From Arenibacter arenosicollis (GTDB taxonomy: Bacteria; Bacteroidota; Bacteroidia; Flavobacteriales; Flavobacteriaceae), in NCBI RefSeq assembly GCF_014397245.1, contig NZ_JACLHY010000003.1:248001-312000 (forward strand): a stretch of DNA of 64,000 bases, in the 5' to 3' direction. The notes below the pieces were generated by a model. That model worked only from the letters and a program-made list of their open reading frames with translations, ran no database searches and had not been told where the DNA came from. Within the stretch, counting starts at the first letter, position 1. Every line of letters starts with the position of its first letter. Shown one piece after another: positions 55,688 to 64,000 of this stretch. Both the position numbers and the translations under genes were made by a program.

Positions 55688-57142
55688 ATGTCCAAAAAAA
55701 AGACCGCATTTAGTAACAATTCGCGAAGAGATTTTATTAAAGGTACCGGCTTGGCAACTGCCGGATTTATGATAGTACCAAGACATGTATTGGGAGGCCC
55801 AGGTTATGTTGCCCCAAGTGACAAACTTAATATTGCCGGCATAGGTGCCGGTGGTAAAGGTAGAAGTGATATTGCTTCCTTCGCAGAAAGCCCCAATGTT
55901 AATATTGTAGGGCTTTGCGATGTGGATGACAGACAGGCCGTTGAATCCAGGAAATCTTTTCCAAAGGCAAAATACTATGCCGATTTTAGAAAAATGTTGG
56001 AAAATGAAAAGGACAATATTGATGCCGTCTCGGTATCTACTCCAGACCACAATCATGCTGTAGCTGCCTATATGGCTATGTCAATGGGCAAGCACGTTTA
56101 CGTTCAAAAACCTTTGACACACGATATCTGGGAGGCTAGAATGCTTACCGAGGCAGCAAAAAAATTCAAGGTAGTTACCCAAATGGGGAACCAAGGTGGT
56201 TCAGGTGATGGCGTACGAAAAATGAAGGAACTTTATGATACAGGCATCATAGGAGATGTACACACCGTAAAATGTTGGACCAATAGGGCTATTTGGCCAC
56301 AAGCACTTCAAACACCAACCAAAAAAGATAAAATACCCAAAGGCCTAAATTGGGACCTTTGGTTAGGTACCGCCGAAATGCGTGATTATAATGATGCTTA
56401 CCTTCCATTTGATTGGAGGGGTTGGTCCGATTTTGGAACAGGTGCACTTGGAGATATGGCTTGCCACATAATGGATCCCGTATACCGAATACTGCCAATA
56501 CTTTATCCTAACCAGGTTGAGTGTAGTGTTTCAGATTCCTTTAAAGGGAAATTTGAAACAGCCGATTATCCTAAGAGTTTCCCGAATTCCAGTAAAATAC
56601 ACCTAAGCTATCCAAGAACCGATGGCAAAGGCAATGTAAAAGTTACTTGGATGGATGGTGGACTTCTACCGGAAAGACCGGATGAAATGGGCGATGACGA
56701 AGCTTTGGGCAACTGGGATGGCGGAGTACTATTTATTGGAACCAAAGGTAAATTGTTGGCTGATTGTTATGGCGCCAACCCAAGACTCCTTCCTTTATCG
56801 TTAAACGAACAATTTGAAGTTGCCGAAACCATTGCAAGAGTTCCGGAAGGCCACTATCTACAATGGGTAAACGCCTGTATGGCAGGTTATGGCAATGCCG
56901 AGACCAGTTCTTCATTTGATTATGCCGGTCCTTTTACCGAAAGTATCCTGATTGGTAACTTGGCGCTTAAGGCCTATTTTGAAGTGGACCCTAGTGCCGA
57001 TAAAGGTAGCTTCTGGGGAGGCTCAAAATACAATGGAAGAAAACGTTTGCTATGGGATGCAGAAAACATGAGGGTTACCAACTTTGAGGCTGCCAACAAG
57101 TACGTAAAACGCAATTATAGAGCGGGATATTCTGTGGGATAG
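55688..57142 (+). CDS. Gfo/Idh/MocA oxidoreductase with Tat-type leader (paralogue)
   Basis: 484 residues. The N-terminal SRRDFIKGTGLATAGFMIVP is Tat-like. The Rossmann part has IAGIGAGGKGRSDIASF and VGLCDVDD, then YVQKPLTHDIWEA, WTNRAIWPQALQTP, WLGTAEMRDYNDAY, GDMACHIMDPVYRI and SFDYAGPFTESIL. Architecture and ends match the gene at 5816-7282, so the two are paralogues, probably with different substrates. It is monocistronic with a terminator downstream. Confidence 0.88.
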   Translation: MSKKKTAFSNNSRRDFIKGTGLATAGFMIVPRHVLGGPGYVAPSDKLNIAGIGAGGKGRSDIASFAESPNVNIVGLCDVDDRQAVESRKSFPKAKYYADFRKMLENEKDNIDAVSVSTPDHNHAVAAYMAMSMGKHVYVQKPLTHDIWEARMLTEAAKKFKVVTQMGNQGGSGDGVRKMKELYDTGIIGDVHTVKCWTNRAIWPQALQTPTKKDKIPKGLNWDLWLGTAEMRDYNDAYLPFDWRGWSDFGTGALGDMACHIMDPVYRILPILYPNQVECSVSDSFKGKFETADYPKSFPNSSKIHLSYPRTDGKGNVKVTWMDGGLLPERPDEMGDDEALGNWDGGVLFIGTKGKLLADCYGANPRLLPLSLNEQFEVAETIARVPEGHYLQWVNACMAGYGNAETSSSFDYAGPFTESILIGNLALKAYFEVDPSADKGSFWGGSKYNGRKRLLWDAENMRVTNFEAANKYVKRNYRAGYSVG

Positions 57143-57170
57143 ACCTCTTAAATATAATTTGATCTAAATC

Positions 57171-57222
57171 GCCGGACTTTGTAAGTATCATTAAGAATAC
57201 TTATTTAGGTCCGGCTTTTTAA
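57171..57222 (+). terminator. Terminator after Gfo/Idh/MocA paralogue
   Basis: GCCGGAC (57171-57177) pairs with GTCCGGC (57209-57215), and GTAAGTAT pairs with ATACTTAT inside. A T run follows. Confidence 0.75.
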
Positions 57223-57292
57223 TTTTTTACTTATAGATTCTTTATTTAGTCCAAAAAAAGGATATAATGGATATACTCCTTATTTTTGCCGC

Positions 57293-58336
57293 ATGATAGA
57301 AGATAAGAATCAAGAAAAGACCGGATTAGATCAATTGGGGGAGTTTGAATTGATAAAACATCTTACCAAAGATTTTACCTTACAGCATAAATCTACCCTT
57401 AAGGGTATTGGAGATGATGCCGCCGTGTTGGATTTTAAGGACAAGAAGGCCATAATATCTACAGATCTATTGATAGAGGGCGTACATTTCGACCTCAGCT
57501 ATATGCCCCTAAAGCACTTGGGCTATAAATCTGTTATGGTAAATTTATCGGACATCTACGCCATGAATGCAACAGCTACCCAAATAACCGTTTCCATTGC
57601 CGTTTCCAATAGATTTCCTTTGGAAGCCCTGGAAGAATTTTATAGCGGAGTGGCCCTTGCCTGCGAAATCTACAAAATAGACTTAGTGGGTGGAGATACC
57701 ACCTCCTCTACCAAAGGAATGTTGGTAAGCGTTACCGTTATAGGTGAAGCTGCGGAAGAAAACATTGTTTACCGAAGCGGGGCCAAACCAAATGATCTTT
57801 TAGTAGTTTCAGGGGATTTAGGTGCTGCCTATTGTGGGCTACAGGTACTGGAAAGGGAAAAGGAAGTTTTCAAAGTAAATCCAAACAATCAACCCGATCT
57901 ATCCCCTTACACCTATATCGTGGAACGACAATTAAAACCTGAGGCCCGAAGGGATGTTAAAGACTTGTTGGATAAACTGGAGATTCGTCCTACATCCATG
58001 ATCGATATTAGTGATGGACTTTCCTCTGAAATTTTACATTTATGCGATAAAAGTGAAGTGGGATGTAATTTATTCGAAGATAAAATTCCATTGGATCCAA
58101 CGGTAATTTCGGCATGTGAAGAATTTAAAATGGACAGTACGCTTGTAGCCCTAAGTGGGGGTGAAGATTACGAGCTATTATTCACTATAGATCAGAAAGA
58201 TTTTCTAAAAATAAAAGGAAATCCCCATTTCACGGTAGTGGGACATATGACCGATAAAGACGAAGGTGTTAATTTGATTTCCAGAAGCAATACCAAAATT
58301 CCTATTACCGCTCAGGGTTGGAATTCTTTTAAATAA
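57293..58336 (+). CDS. thiL: Thiamine-phosphate kinase
   Basis: 347 residues. Motifs are LGEFELIKHL, GIGDDAAVLDF, STDLLIEGVHFDLSYMP, YKSVMVNLSDIYAMNA, DLVGGDTTSSTKGMLVSVTV, SGDLGAAYCGLQVL and MIDISDGLSSEILHLC. It phosphorylates thiamine monophosphate to the diphosphate cofactor. The sequence TATTTTTG at 57281-57288 is a -7-like element only 4 bases before the ATG, so the mRNA may have almost no leader. No other thiamine genes are near. Confidence 0.95.
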   Translation: MIEDKNQEKTGLDQLGEFELIKHLTKDFTLQHKSTLKGIGDDAAVLDFKDKKAIISTDLLIEGVHFDLSYMPLKHLGYKSVMVNLSDIYAMNATATQITVSIAVSNRFPLEALEEFYSGVALACEIYKIDLVGGDTTSSTKGMLVSVTVIGEAAEENIVYRSGAKPNDLLVVSGDLGAAYCGLQVLEREKEVFKVNPNNQPDLSPYTYIVERQLKPEARRDVKDLLDKLEIRPTSMIDISDGLSSEILHLCDKSEVGCNLFEDKIPLDPTVISACEEFKMDSTLVALSGGEDYELLFTIDQKDFLKIKGNPHFTVVGHMTDKDEGVNLISRSNTKIPITAQGWNSFK

Positions 58337-58374
58337 AGAAATGCAAGCAAATTTGACAAGTCGGTAAAAAAAGA

Positions 58375-58462
58375 ATTCCCGAAAATAAAGGACGTTCCTT
58401 ACTTAACTGTCGTGGGGCGCAGGACAGCCAAAAATATGGGCGTTCTTATAATTTACGGGAAT
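58375..58462. repeat. Imperfect long stem-loop
   Basis: ATTCCCG (58375-58381) pairs with CGGGAAT (58456-58462) at the outer end, and CTGTC (58407-58411) with GACAG (58433-58437) inside, with partial pairing between. It lies between thiL and the small Cys-rich gene. It may be a shared terminator or a small RNA. Confidence 0.4.
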
Positions 58463-58517
58463 AACTTCAAAAACTCCGATACCGCTTAAGGTAGGAATTC
58501 ATTTGCCAAAGCATAGT

Positions 58518-58769
58518 TTAGGCTACCTGTTGTGTGGCCCTATGTCTTTTCTGATAAATATCTTGTAAAGTATTGTTGATGTCCTGTAATTCCGGAGTTA
58601 AAACGGAAAGATTTCCACTAACATCCGTAGTCACCTCCTTACCACAGTGTACACATTGATATTCCTTGATGTGCAAGGTAACCTTTTTGGATACTGAATA
58701 ATGGTGTCCGAAAATGCTGCAGCAAAATGCGCTGAGTCTTGTTCCATAATCTGTGATAACTTTTTTCAT
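58518..58769 (-). CDS. Small Cys-pair (zinc-ribbon-like) hypothetical protein
   Basis: 83 residues from the internal ATG at 58769 (MKKVITDYGTRLSAFCCSIF). It has FCCSIFGHHYSV followed by YQCVHCGKEV, so a CxxC pair and further Cys/His could bind zinc. The C-terminal part is helical and charged. It resembles small DUF1660-like zinc-ribbon proteins, but the match is weak. The longer frame upstream to 58820 is less likely. Confidence 0.55.
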   Translation of the reverse strand: MKKVITDYGTRLSAFCCSIFGHHYSVSKKVTLHIKEYQCVHCGKEVTTDVSGNLSVLTPELQDINNTLQDIYQKRHRATQQVA

Positions 58770-59034
58770 AATGCAGGTTTTAGAGTGGCATTGGTAAGGT
58801 TTAGGGACCGTAAAATGCAAAAATTAAACTTAGGGTTAATTGGTGTTCGTCACTTACTAAATGACTTTCAGATAATTAACGCATACACCCTTCCATTTAT
58901 TGGGCGCAACCTGTTTTTTTTTCGTTTTTTTTTAATAAAACTTAATTTTTTCGACCAAATGCGTCAATACTGTGTCTAAATACCTATTTAAACTGAACGG
59001 TTTTTAAACTATCTTTCGCCCAAAATTGCAATAA

Positions 59035-60300
59035 ATGCCGAACACCAAGGAAACCCTTGTTACTTCTTTTGCATTATTCTCCTTATTCTTTGGTGCAGGG
59101 AATTTGATCCTCCCGCCATTGTTGGGGTTTCAATCGGGAAGTTGGTGGTGGCTGGTAGCTCTGGGTTTTGCAGTATCCGCAGTTTTAGTACCCATATTGG
59201 GAATTTTTGCCCATGCCAAATTACAGGGGACTATATATGACTTTGGAAAAAAAGTCTCCCCAAAATTTAGTCTGGTTTATTCCATCCTAATTTATGCCAT
59301 TTCCATTAGCTTGCCTTCTCCTCGTACCGCAGCCGTTACACATGAAATTGCAGTTCAGCCTTTCTTTAATACTTCCGCTCTTGTTACGAGTATAATCTAT
59401 TTTTCCTTGGTTTTTATTTTCGTTATTAACCGTTCCAAATTATTGGACGTACTGGGAAAAGGACTTACTCCCGCAATTATTCTAATATTAGTAATGATTA
59501 TAGGTGTATCCGTATTCGCCATGCAATTCAATTTTGGGGAGACTTCCATGGTTAGTCCGTTCAGCGCTGGTATTTTGGAAGGATATCAGACCTTTGATGC
59601 TATTGGGGCCATCGTAGTGGGCGGTGTAATCATTGTTTCCATCAACCTAAAGTCAAAAGCCTCCTATAAAGACAAAAGAACGTTGGTCCGCAATGCGGCA
59701 TGGTTGGCCGGTCTAAGCCTCTTTGTAATATACATTGGCCTTATCCTTACTGGGGCCTTGAACCATAATAATTTTGAATCCAGCATCACCAGAATAGAAT
59801 TGCTTTCCGGAATAAGCAAAATAACCTTGGGCAACAGCGCCAATATTTTTTTAAGCATATTGGTAAGTCTGGCCTGTTTTACGACTGCCGTAGGTATTGT
59901 GACAGGAACTTCCGATTTTATAAAAGACCGTCTCCCCAATTCAAGACATGCCTACCTCTTAACTGCTATAATGGGTTGCCTTCTCGGGATTGTAATGGGA
60001 CAATTTAATGTGGCCTACATTATTACTGTGGCCTTTCCCGTCCTAATGTTTATTTACCCCATCACTATCATATTAATACTCCTGAACGTTGTCCCGGAGA
60101 AATGGGCCTCACCAATGGTCTTTAAAGCTGTGGTGATCACCACTTTTATTTTCAGTGTTCCCGATTTTTTTGGAAGCTTGGGAGATTTAGCTCCCAATAA
60201 GAATATATTTTCCTGGATTCCCTTAAGCGAATACCAGGTGGGATGGGTATTACCGGCTATGGCAACTTTTGTAATATCCAATGTAATTGAAAAAAAGTGA
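59035..60300 (+). CDS. brnQ: Branched-chain amino acid transporter, LIVCS/BrnQ family
   Basis: 421 residues with about twelve membrane segments. Motifs are LFSLFFGAGNLILPPLLGF, SLPSPRTAAVTHEIAVQPF, GILEGYQTFDAIGAIVVGGV, and a C-terminal FPVLMFIYPITIILILL. It takes up Leu, Ile and Val with Na+. It is monocistronic. A TATCTTTC (59009-59016) may be a weak -7 element. Confidence 0.92.
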   Translation: MPNTKETLVTSFALFSLFFGAGNLILPPLLGFQSGSWWWLVALGFAVSAVLVPILGIFAHAKLQGTIYDFGKKVSPKFSLVYSILIYAISISLPSPRTAAVTHEIAVQPFFNTSALVTSIIYFSLVFIFVINRSKLLDVLGKGLTPAIILILVMIIGVSVFAMQFNFGETSMVSPFSAGILEGYQTFDAIGAIVVGGVIIVSINLKSKASYKDKRTLVRNAAWLAGLSLFVIYIGLILTGALNHNNFESSITRIELLSGISKITLGNSANIFLSILVSLACFTTAVGIVTGTSDFIKDRLPNSRHAYLLTAIMGCLLGIVMGQFNVAYIITVAFPVLMFIYPITIILILLNVVPEKWASPMVFKAVVITTFIFSVPDFFGSLGDLAPNKNIFSWIPLSEYQVGWVLPAMATFVISNVIEKK

Positions 60301-60312
60301 GGTAGTTGATGT

Positions 60313-60334
60313 GGTACCTTGGTACCTTGGTACC
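60313..60334. repeat. Short GGTACC tandem repeat
   Basis: GGTACCTT occurs at 60313-60320 and 60321-60328, followed by GGTACC (60329-60334). The three six-base palindromes are 8 bases apart, just after the brnQ stop. Confidence 0.7.
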
Positions 60335-60375
60335 AATTTATCATTGTTTTAATTATGATCGATTATCTTAATAAT

Positions 60376-61278
60376 CTATAGTTTTTCATACTCTGCTTTA
60401 AACGAATTAAACATCGAAGCAATAATTTCCTTCGGGTCGCCATCGGAAAGACTTTCAAACGAAATATACCCCTGATAACCTTGATTTTTAACTATGTTGG
60501 CAATCTTTTTCATATTAACCGGGGTTTTTATGCCATTTGGGTATACATGTTCTTTAATAAACCAATAATTGGCATAAGGAGCCAGCTTTTCAATTTCATC
60601 ATAAGGATTTTCAGCATGGAGGCTACCTATATCCAAAATTAGACCAAACCATTCAGAGTCGACCCTTTTTATTATGTCAATAATTTCGTCACTTGTGAAT
60701 AAAAATTCATTGTGATTTTGCAATGCCACTATGACACCTTTTTCCTCACCATATTTAGCACAGGTTTTGTACTCAGCCACAAGCCACTCTTTTACTTCGT
60801 TTTTTGAAAATCCATCATAATTATGTTTTCCTGTAAAAACCCTCAAGATAGTCGCTCCTAAACTTGACGAAACGTCCAACCACCTACTGATCATAGCGCT
60901 ATCAGCTTTACGGGATTCAGCATCAGGGTTAACAAAATCATTTCTTATGCCGGTCCAAGCAATATTCAGTCCAAGTTTCAACGCTTTGTGCTTTAATTGA
61001 AAAAGTTCACTATTTAAAGGTGGCTCAGGATATGAGGAAAAATAATATCCTGTCAAGTCCACAGAATCCAAACCGATACTTGCAGCAAATTCCATCATAT
61101 CAAAAAATGTCATTTCACCATTTCTCAACAATGAATTAAAGGAATATGCATTGACACTATATTGCAATCTATCTTTGGCCTTTGCAACAATCTTAGGGCT
61201 CGCCATAAGCTTACGCATACCCAATAAAAATGGAGCAATTGCTAGAGCCCTAATAATATTTCTTCTTCTATTATCCAT
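60376..61278 (-). CDS. Sugar phosphate isomerase/epimerase-like TIM barrel, Tat leader
   Basis: 300 residues from ATG 61278 (MDNRRRNIIRALAIAPFLL), whose RRRNIIR resembles a twin-arginine leader; a TTG 12 bases upstream is an alternative. The barrel has YSVNAYSFNSLLRNGEMTF, FAASIGLDSVDLTGYYF, GVIVALQNHNEFLFTSDE, WFGLILDIGSLHAENPYDE and YQGYISFESLSDGDPKEI, with the metal-binding His, Asp and Glu of the AP endonuclease 2-like family. It probably isomerises a sugar or inositol derivative outside the cytoplasm, possibly with the exported oxidoreductases. Confidence 0.82.
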   Translation of the reverse strand: MDNRRRNIIRALAIAPFLLGMRKLMASPKIVAKAKDRLQYSVNAYSFNSLLRNGEMTFFDMMEFAASIGLDSVDLTGYYFSSYPEPPLNSELFQLKHKALKLGLNIAWTGIRNDFVNPDAESRKADSAMISRWLDVSSSLGATILRVFTGKHNYDGFSKNEVKEWLVAEYKTCAKYGEEKGVIVALQNHNEFLFTSDEIIDIIKRVDSEWFGLILDIGSLHAENPYDEIEKLAPYANYWFIKEHVYPNGIKTPVNMKKIANIVKNQGYQGYISFESLSDGDPKEIIASMFNSFKAEYEKL

Positions 61279-61440
61279 ATCTACAATCAATTTTGGGTTC
61301 TAAAAAATAATTATCCCTAAGGTTCTGGACATGAATTGCATTAAAACCTATCCCGTTCAATCAGTTAAGTTATCTGAATTCAAATTAATAACCAATAATT
61401 AGCCCTTCCCGACAACAAATAATTATTAAAGGCAAAAAAA

Positions 61441-61468
61441 AATCCCCGAGGCAGAGGCGTCGGGGATT
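61441..61468 (-). terminator. Terminator after aminopeptidase P gene
   Basis: AATCCCCGA pairs with TCGGGGATT across a 10-base loop. On the minus strand a run of T follows at the AT-rich left flank, about 70 bases past the gene's stop. Confidence 0.8.
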
Positions 61469-61536
61469 AATTAAATAGTGTACTCGGCACTTAGAAAATA
61501 GACAATTTACTTATTCTTGCGCCATCAATTTTATTG

Positions 61537-62835
61537 TTATTTCTTGGCATTCATCAACTCCTCAATCTCCTCCACCTCAATAGGAATATTGCCCATAAGG
61601 TTAAAAGGAGCCCCTTTTTCTTGGATAACCACATCATCTTCCAACCTAATGCCCATATTTTCGGCTGGAATATAGATCCCAGGCTCCACGGTATAAACCA
61701 TATTGGCCAACATAGGTGTTTTAAGCGCCCCGTAGTCGTGGGTATTTAAGCCAATATGATGGCTGGTGCCGTGCATAAAGTACTTTTTATAAGCTGGCCA
61801 ATCCTTATCCTCATTTTGAACATCGGCCTTGTCCAATAACCCCAATCCCAATAGTTCGGAGGTCATTAACTTACCCACTTCTTTATGGTATTCGGCCCAC
61901 ATGGTTCCGGGCACCAACATAGCAGTAGCATCATTCTTAACCCGGAGCACAGCTTCATAAACCGCTTTCTGCCTTGGGGTAAACCTACCGTTCACTGGAA
62001 TGGTACGCGTAAGGTCGCTGGAATAGTTGGCGTACTCTGCCGCAACATCCATCAATAACATATCCCCATCCTTACATTCGCGGTTATTTTCTACATAATG
62101 CAATACATTGGCATTATTGCCAGAAGCAATGATAGGTGTATAGGCAAATCCTTTGGACCTATTACGGATAAATTCGTGCAATAGCTCCGCCTCGATCTCA
62201 TATTCCCAGACCCCTGGCTTTACAAAACCCAACAAGCGTCTAAATCCTTTTTCAGTGATATTACAGGCTGTTTGCATAATAGCAATTTCCTCTGGTTCCT
62301 TTACACCCCTTATTTCTTGCAAAATTGGACTGCTTTTGGCCCATTGGTGCGCTGGGAAATCTTGCTTGCACTTTAAAATAAAACGATCTTCACGTGTTTG
62401 GGTCTCTACCGCCTGACGATAATGTTCATTGGTATTAAAGTATACCGTATCCGTTTCGGTCATCAGATCAAAGAAAATCTTATCAAAATCGGTCAACCAA
62501 TATATCGTTTCAATCCCAGATACTTCCGTGGCTTTTTCCTTGGTCAACTTTTCCCCTTCCCAAACCGCAATATGTGCATTGGTCTCCCTTACAAATAAAA
62601 CTTCTCTGTGCTTTTTGTCCACAGCATCTGGGAACAATAACAAAATGGTTTCCTCCTGATCGGCTCCGCTTAAATAAAATAAATCCCTGTTCTGCTCAAA
62701 GGGCATGGTGCTATCGGCACCAATTGGATATAGGTCGTTCGAATTAAAAACGGCAATACTCTTTGGCTTCATCCGGGCCATAAATTTCTTGCGGTTCTTT
62801 ATAAACAAGTTGTTATCTATTTGCTGATATTTCAT
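61537..62835 (-). CDS. Aminopeptidase P family (M24B) Xaa-Pro aminopeptidase
   Basis: 432 residues. An N-terminal creatinase-like domain has FMARMKPKSIAVFNSNDLYP and FYLSGADQEETILLLFP. The C-terminal pita-bread domain has LLMDVAAEYANYSSDLTRTIP with two metal Asp, then HGTSHHIGLNTHDYG with metal His, VYTVEPGIYI and RLEDDVVI with metal Glu. It removes N-terminal residues preceding proline, in the cytoplasm. It is monocistronic. Confidence 0.94.
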   Translation of the reverse strand: MKYQQIDNNLFIKNRKKFMARMKPKSIAVFNSNDLYPIGADSTMPFEQNRDLFYLSGADQEETILLLFPDAVDKKHREVLFVRETNAHIAVWEGEKLTKEKATEVSGIETIYWLTDFDKIFFDLMTETDTVYFNTNEHYRQAVETQTREDRFILKCKQDFPAHQWAKSSPILQEIRGVKEPEEIAIMQTACNITEKGFRRLLGFVKPGVWEYEIEAELLHEFIRNRSKGFAYTPIIASGNNANVLHYVENNRECKDGDMLLMDVAAEYANYSSDLTRTIPVNGRFTPRQKAVYEAVLRVKNDATAMLVPGTMWAEYHKEVGKLMTSELLGLGLLDKADVQNEDKDWPAYKKYFMHGTSHHIGLNTHDYGALKTPMLANMVYTVEPGIYIPAENMGIRLEDDVVIQEKGAPFNLMGNIPIEVEEIEELMNAKK

Positions 62836-63110
62836 ACAATCTAAATTTTTAAAAGAGTCAGAGCAATTCGTTACGCAGTATCTCGGTTATTATCCCTGTA
62901 TTATCGCGGCTCATTGCATGTTTTTTAATTTTTCAGCCAAATTTAATAAATAGGAAACGCTTTACCCCCCACAAAGCGTTAAATGATTTTTAAAACCACT
63001 TCTTTCCAACCATCGAAACTTTAAAATGCCATACCTTCGTCCTTAGATTTTATATAATAAAAGTGTGGTGTATTATGCCCTATAAAGTCCCTAAAATATT
63101 GTCTATAGTT

Positions 63111-64000
63111 ATGACTAAAAATCTAGTTCTTTTATTGATAAGTGCGATTACCCTGAGTTGGGGCCAGGTAAAAAATTCAGCAGTTACAACAGATGACTAT
63201 TTAAATATCCTTAGGAGTAATATTAGTGGGGAGCTTGCCTACGAAACTACGGCATTCGTTGAACAGTTTTGGCGCGTGGCGGGCAATGAAGGTTTTAACA
63301 AAAGTATCCATAAAGTTGCCACTAGCCTAGAGGCGGCAGGTTATGTCTTGGAGGTAAACGCATCCAATATCGATCGCTTTACCTATCGAATAGAAAACAG
63401 ACCAATGGAGCATCCCACATGGGAGATTGTGGATGCGGAACTTAGCATTGTTGGTATTAATGAACCAATATTGTCCTATGCTTCAAATAGAAACATGGTA
63501 TATCAAAATTCAACTTCGACCCCTAAAAATGGAACCACCGCTGAATTAATATTTGTAAAGGATTTAGATGAACTCCAAAAGGTTTCGGTAAGGGGTAAAA
63601 TTATTTTCACGGAACTCAATATCATCGAAATATACAAGGAAGGAGTTTTAAGAAAGGGTGCGTTGGGTATTGTCAGCTACGATAATCCCGGGTATTTACA
63701 ACCCGAGAAACACGTAAATTCCATTCAATTCAGAAGTTTGCCCTACGATTCAAAAAATACTTGGGGTATTGCCCTGTCCTACGAGGCCAAAGAGAAGGTG
63801 AAATCGGCTTTAGAAAAAGGAAAAGTATTTGCCAAAGTGAATATTTCCAGTAAAATGTATCCTTCCGAAGAACTGACAGTCGTAGCCAATATAAAGGGAT
63901 CGGAAATACCTGAAGAGCGTATTGTGTTTAGTGCCCATATACAGGAACCGGGTGCCAATGATAATGCTAGCGGTGTGGGAGCACAATTGGAAATTGCTTC
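63111..64000 (+). CDS. M28-family peptidase, secreted (3' end cut by window edge)
   Basis: About 296 codons are open to the right edge. The signal peptide is NLVLLLISAITLSWGQ. An in-frame ATG 36 bases upstream at 63075 is an alternative start but weakens the leader. A helical N-terminal region (DDYLNILRSNISGELAYE) and a PA-like insert (GTTAELIFVKDLDELQKV) are followed by the M28 metal site beginning RIVFSAHIQEPGANDNASG (His and Asp). The remaining ligands lie outside the window. It is a zinc aminopeptidase or related enzyme in the envelope. Confidence 0.82.
   Translation, partial: MTKNLVLLLISAITLSWGQVKNSAVTTDDYLNILRSNISGELAYETTAFVEQFWRVAGNEGFNKSIHKVATSLEAAGYVLEVNASNIDRFTYRIENRPMEHPTWEIVDAELSIVGINEPILSYASNRNMVYQNSTSTPKNGTTAELIFVKDLDELQKVSVRGKIIFTELNIIEIYKEGVLRKGALGIVSYDNPGYLQPEKHVNSIQFRSLPYDSKNTWGIALSYEAKEKVKSALEKGKVFAKVNISSKMYPSEELTVVANIKGSEIPEERIVFSAHIQEPGANDNASGVGAQLEIA

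Overview
The window looks like a chromosomal segment of a marine-type member of the Flavobacteriaceae (Bacteroidota). The signs are AT-rich DNA, a subtilisin with a C-terminal type IX secretion sorting domain, DUF3078 and DUF2480 proteins, TAnnTTTG-like -7 elements, TTG/GTG starts and many lipoproteins with a Cys after a short hydrophobic leader. I see no rRNA, tRNA, CRISPR array, integrase or phage block. The species cannot be named from this alone.

Layout. 1-13 kb is a carbohydrate and transport region: a minus-strand set (CLC-type channel, GyrI-like protein, double SGNH esterase, GH27 alpha-galactosidase cut by the window edge), an FKBP lipoprotein, a Tat-exported Gfo/Idh/MocA oxidoreductase, a PiT phosphate carrier, GNAT, GH16, a GH43-like beta-propeller and a ThuA protein. 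13.2-23.2 kb is the heme region: a divergent AraC regulator, hemA-hemC-hemD-hemE, an EI24 membrane protein, hemF, a small basic protein, a YchJ-like protein and hemB. It is interrupted before hemF by a REP-associated tyrosine transposase (RAYT) sitting inside its own array of REP palindromes. 23.3-32.4 kb is housekeeping: DinB-like, serine hydrolase, CNNM/CBS protein, Ogt, PolB-type exonuclease, T9SS subtilisin, EEP nuclease and HflX.

32.7-39.0 kb is the most intriguing block. A five-gene operon (alpha/beta hydrolase, ATP-grasp ligase with a histone-H1-like Lys/Ala/Thr/Pro tail, YbdK/GCS2 carboxylate-amine ligase, class-I glutamine amidotransferase, circularly-permuted-ATP-grasp-like protein) converges on a sixth gene for another ATP-grasp enzyme. 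Together these could make, amidate and release an unknown peptide-like metabolite or protein tag. 39.3-41.6 kb holds leucyl aminopeptidase and an esterase. 41.7-43.8 kb is a decayed patch: an amidohydrolase gene with an in-frame stop right after its metal-binding HxH motif, flanked by two diverged copies of a 130-bp element.

43.8-52.2 kb is the SUF iron-sulfur operon read on the minus strand (sufA-type protein, sufB, sufC, sufD, sufS, sufE, sufT/DUF59, then DUF2480 and DUF3078). A frameshifted four-helix-bundle gene lies between sufC and sufD. 52.3-64 kb carries surface lipoproteins, a second Gfo/Idh/MocA oxidoreductase, thiL, a BrnQ carrier, a Tat-exported sugar isomerase-like protein, an aminopeptidase P and the start of an M28 peptidase cut by the right edge.

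Repeats add a second layer: the REP/RAYT array, two copies of a structured element (10487-10566 and 18357-18526) with a covarying closing stem, a REP-like hairpin at 12.05 kb, and the 130-bp pair at 41.9/43.3 kb. All functions are read from motifs and context; no database search was run.
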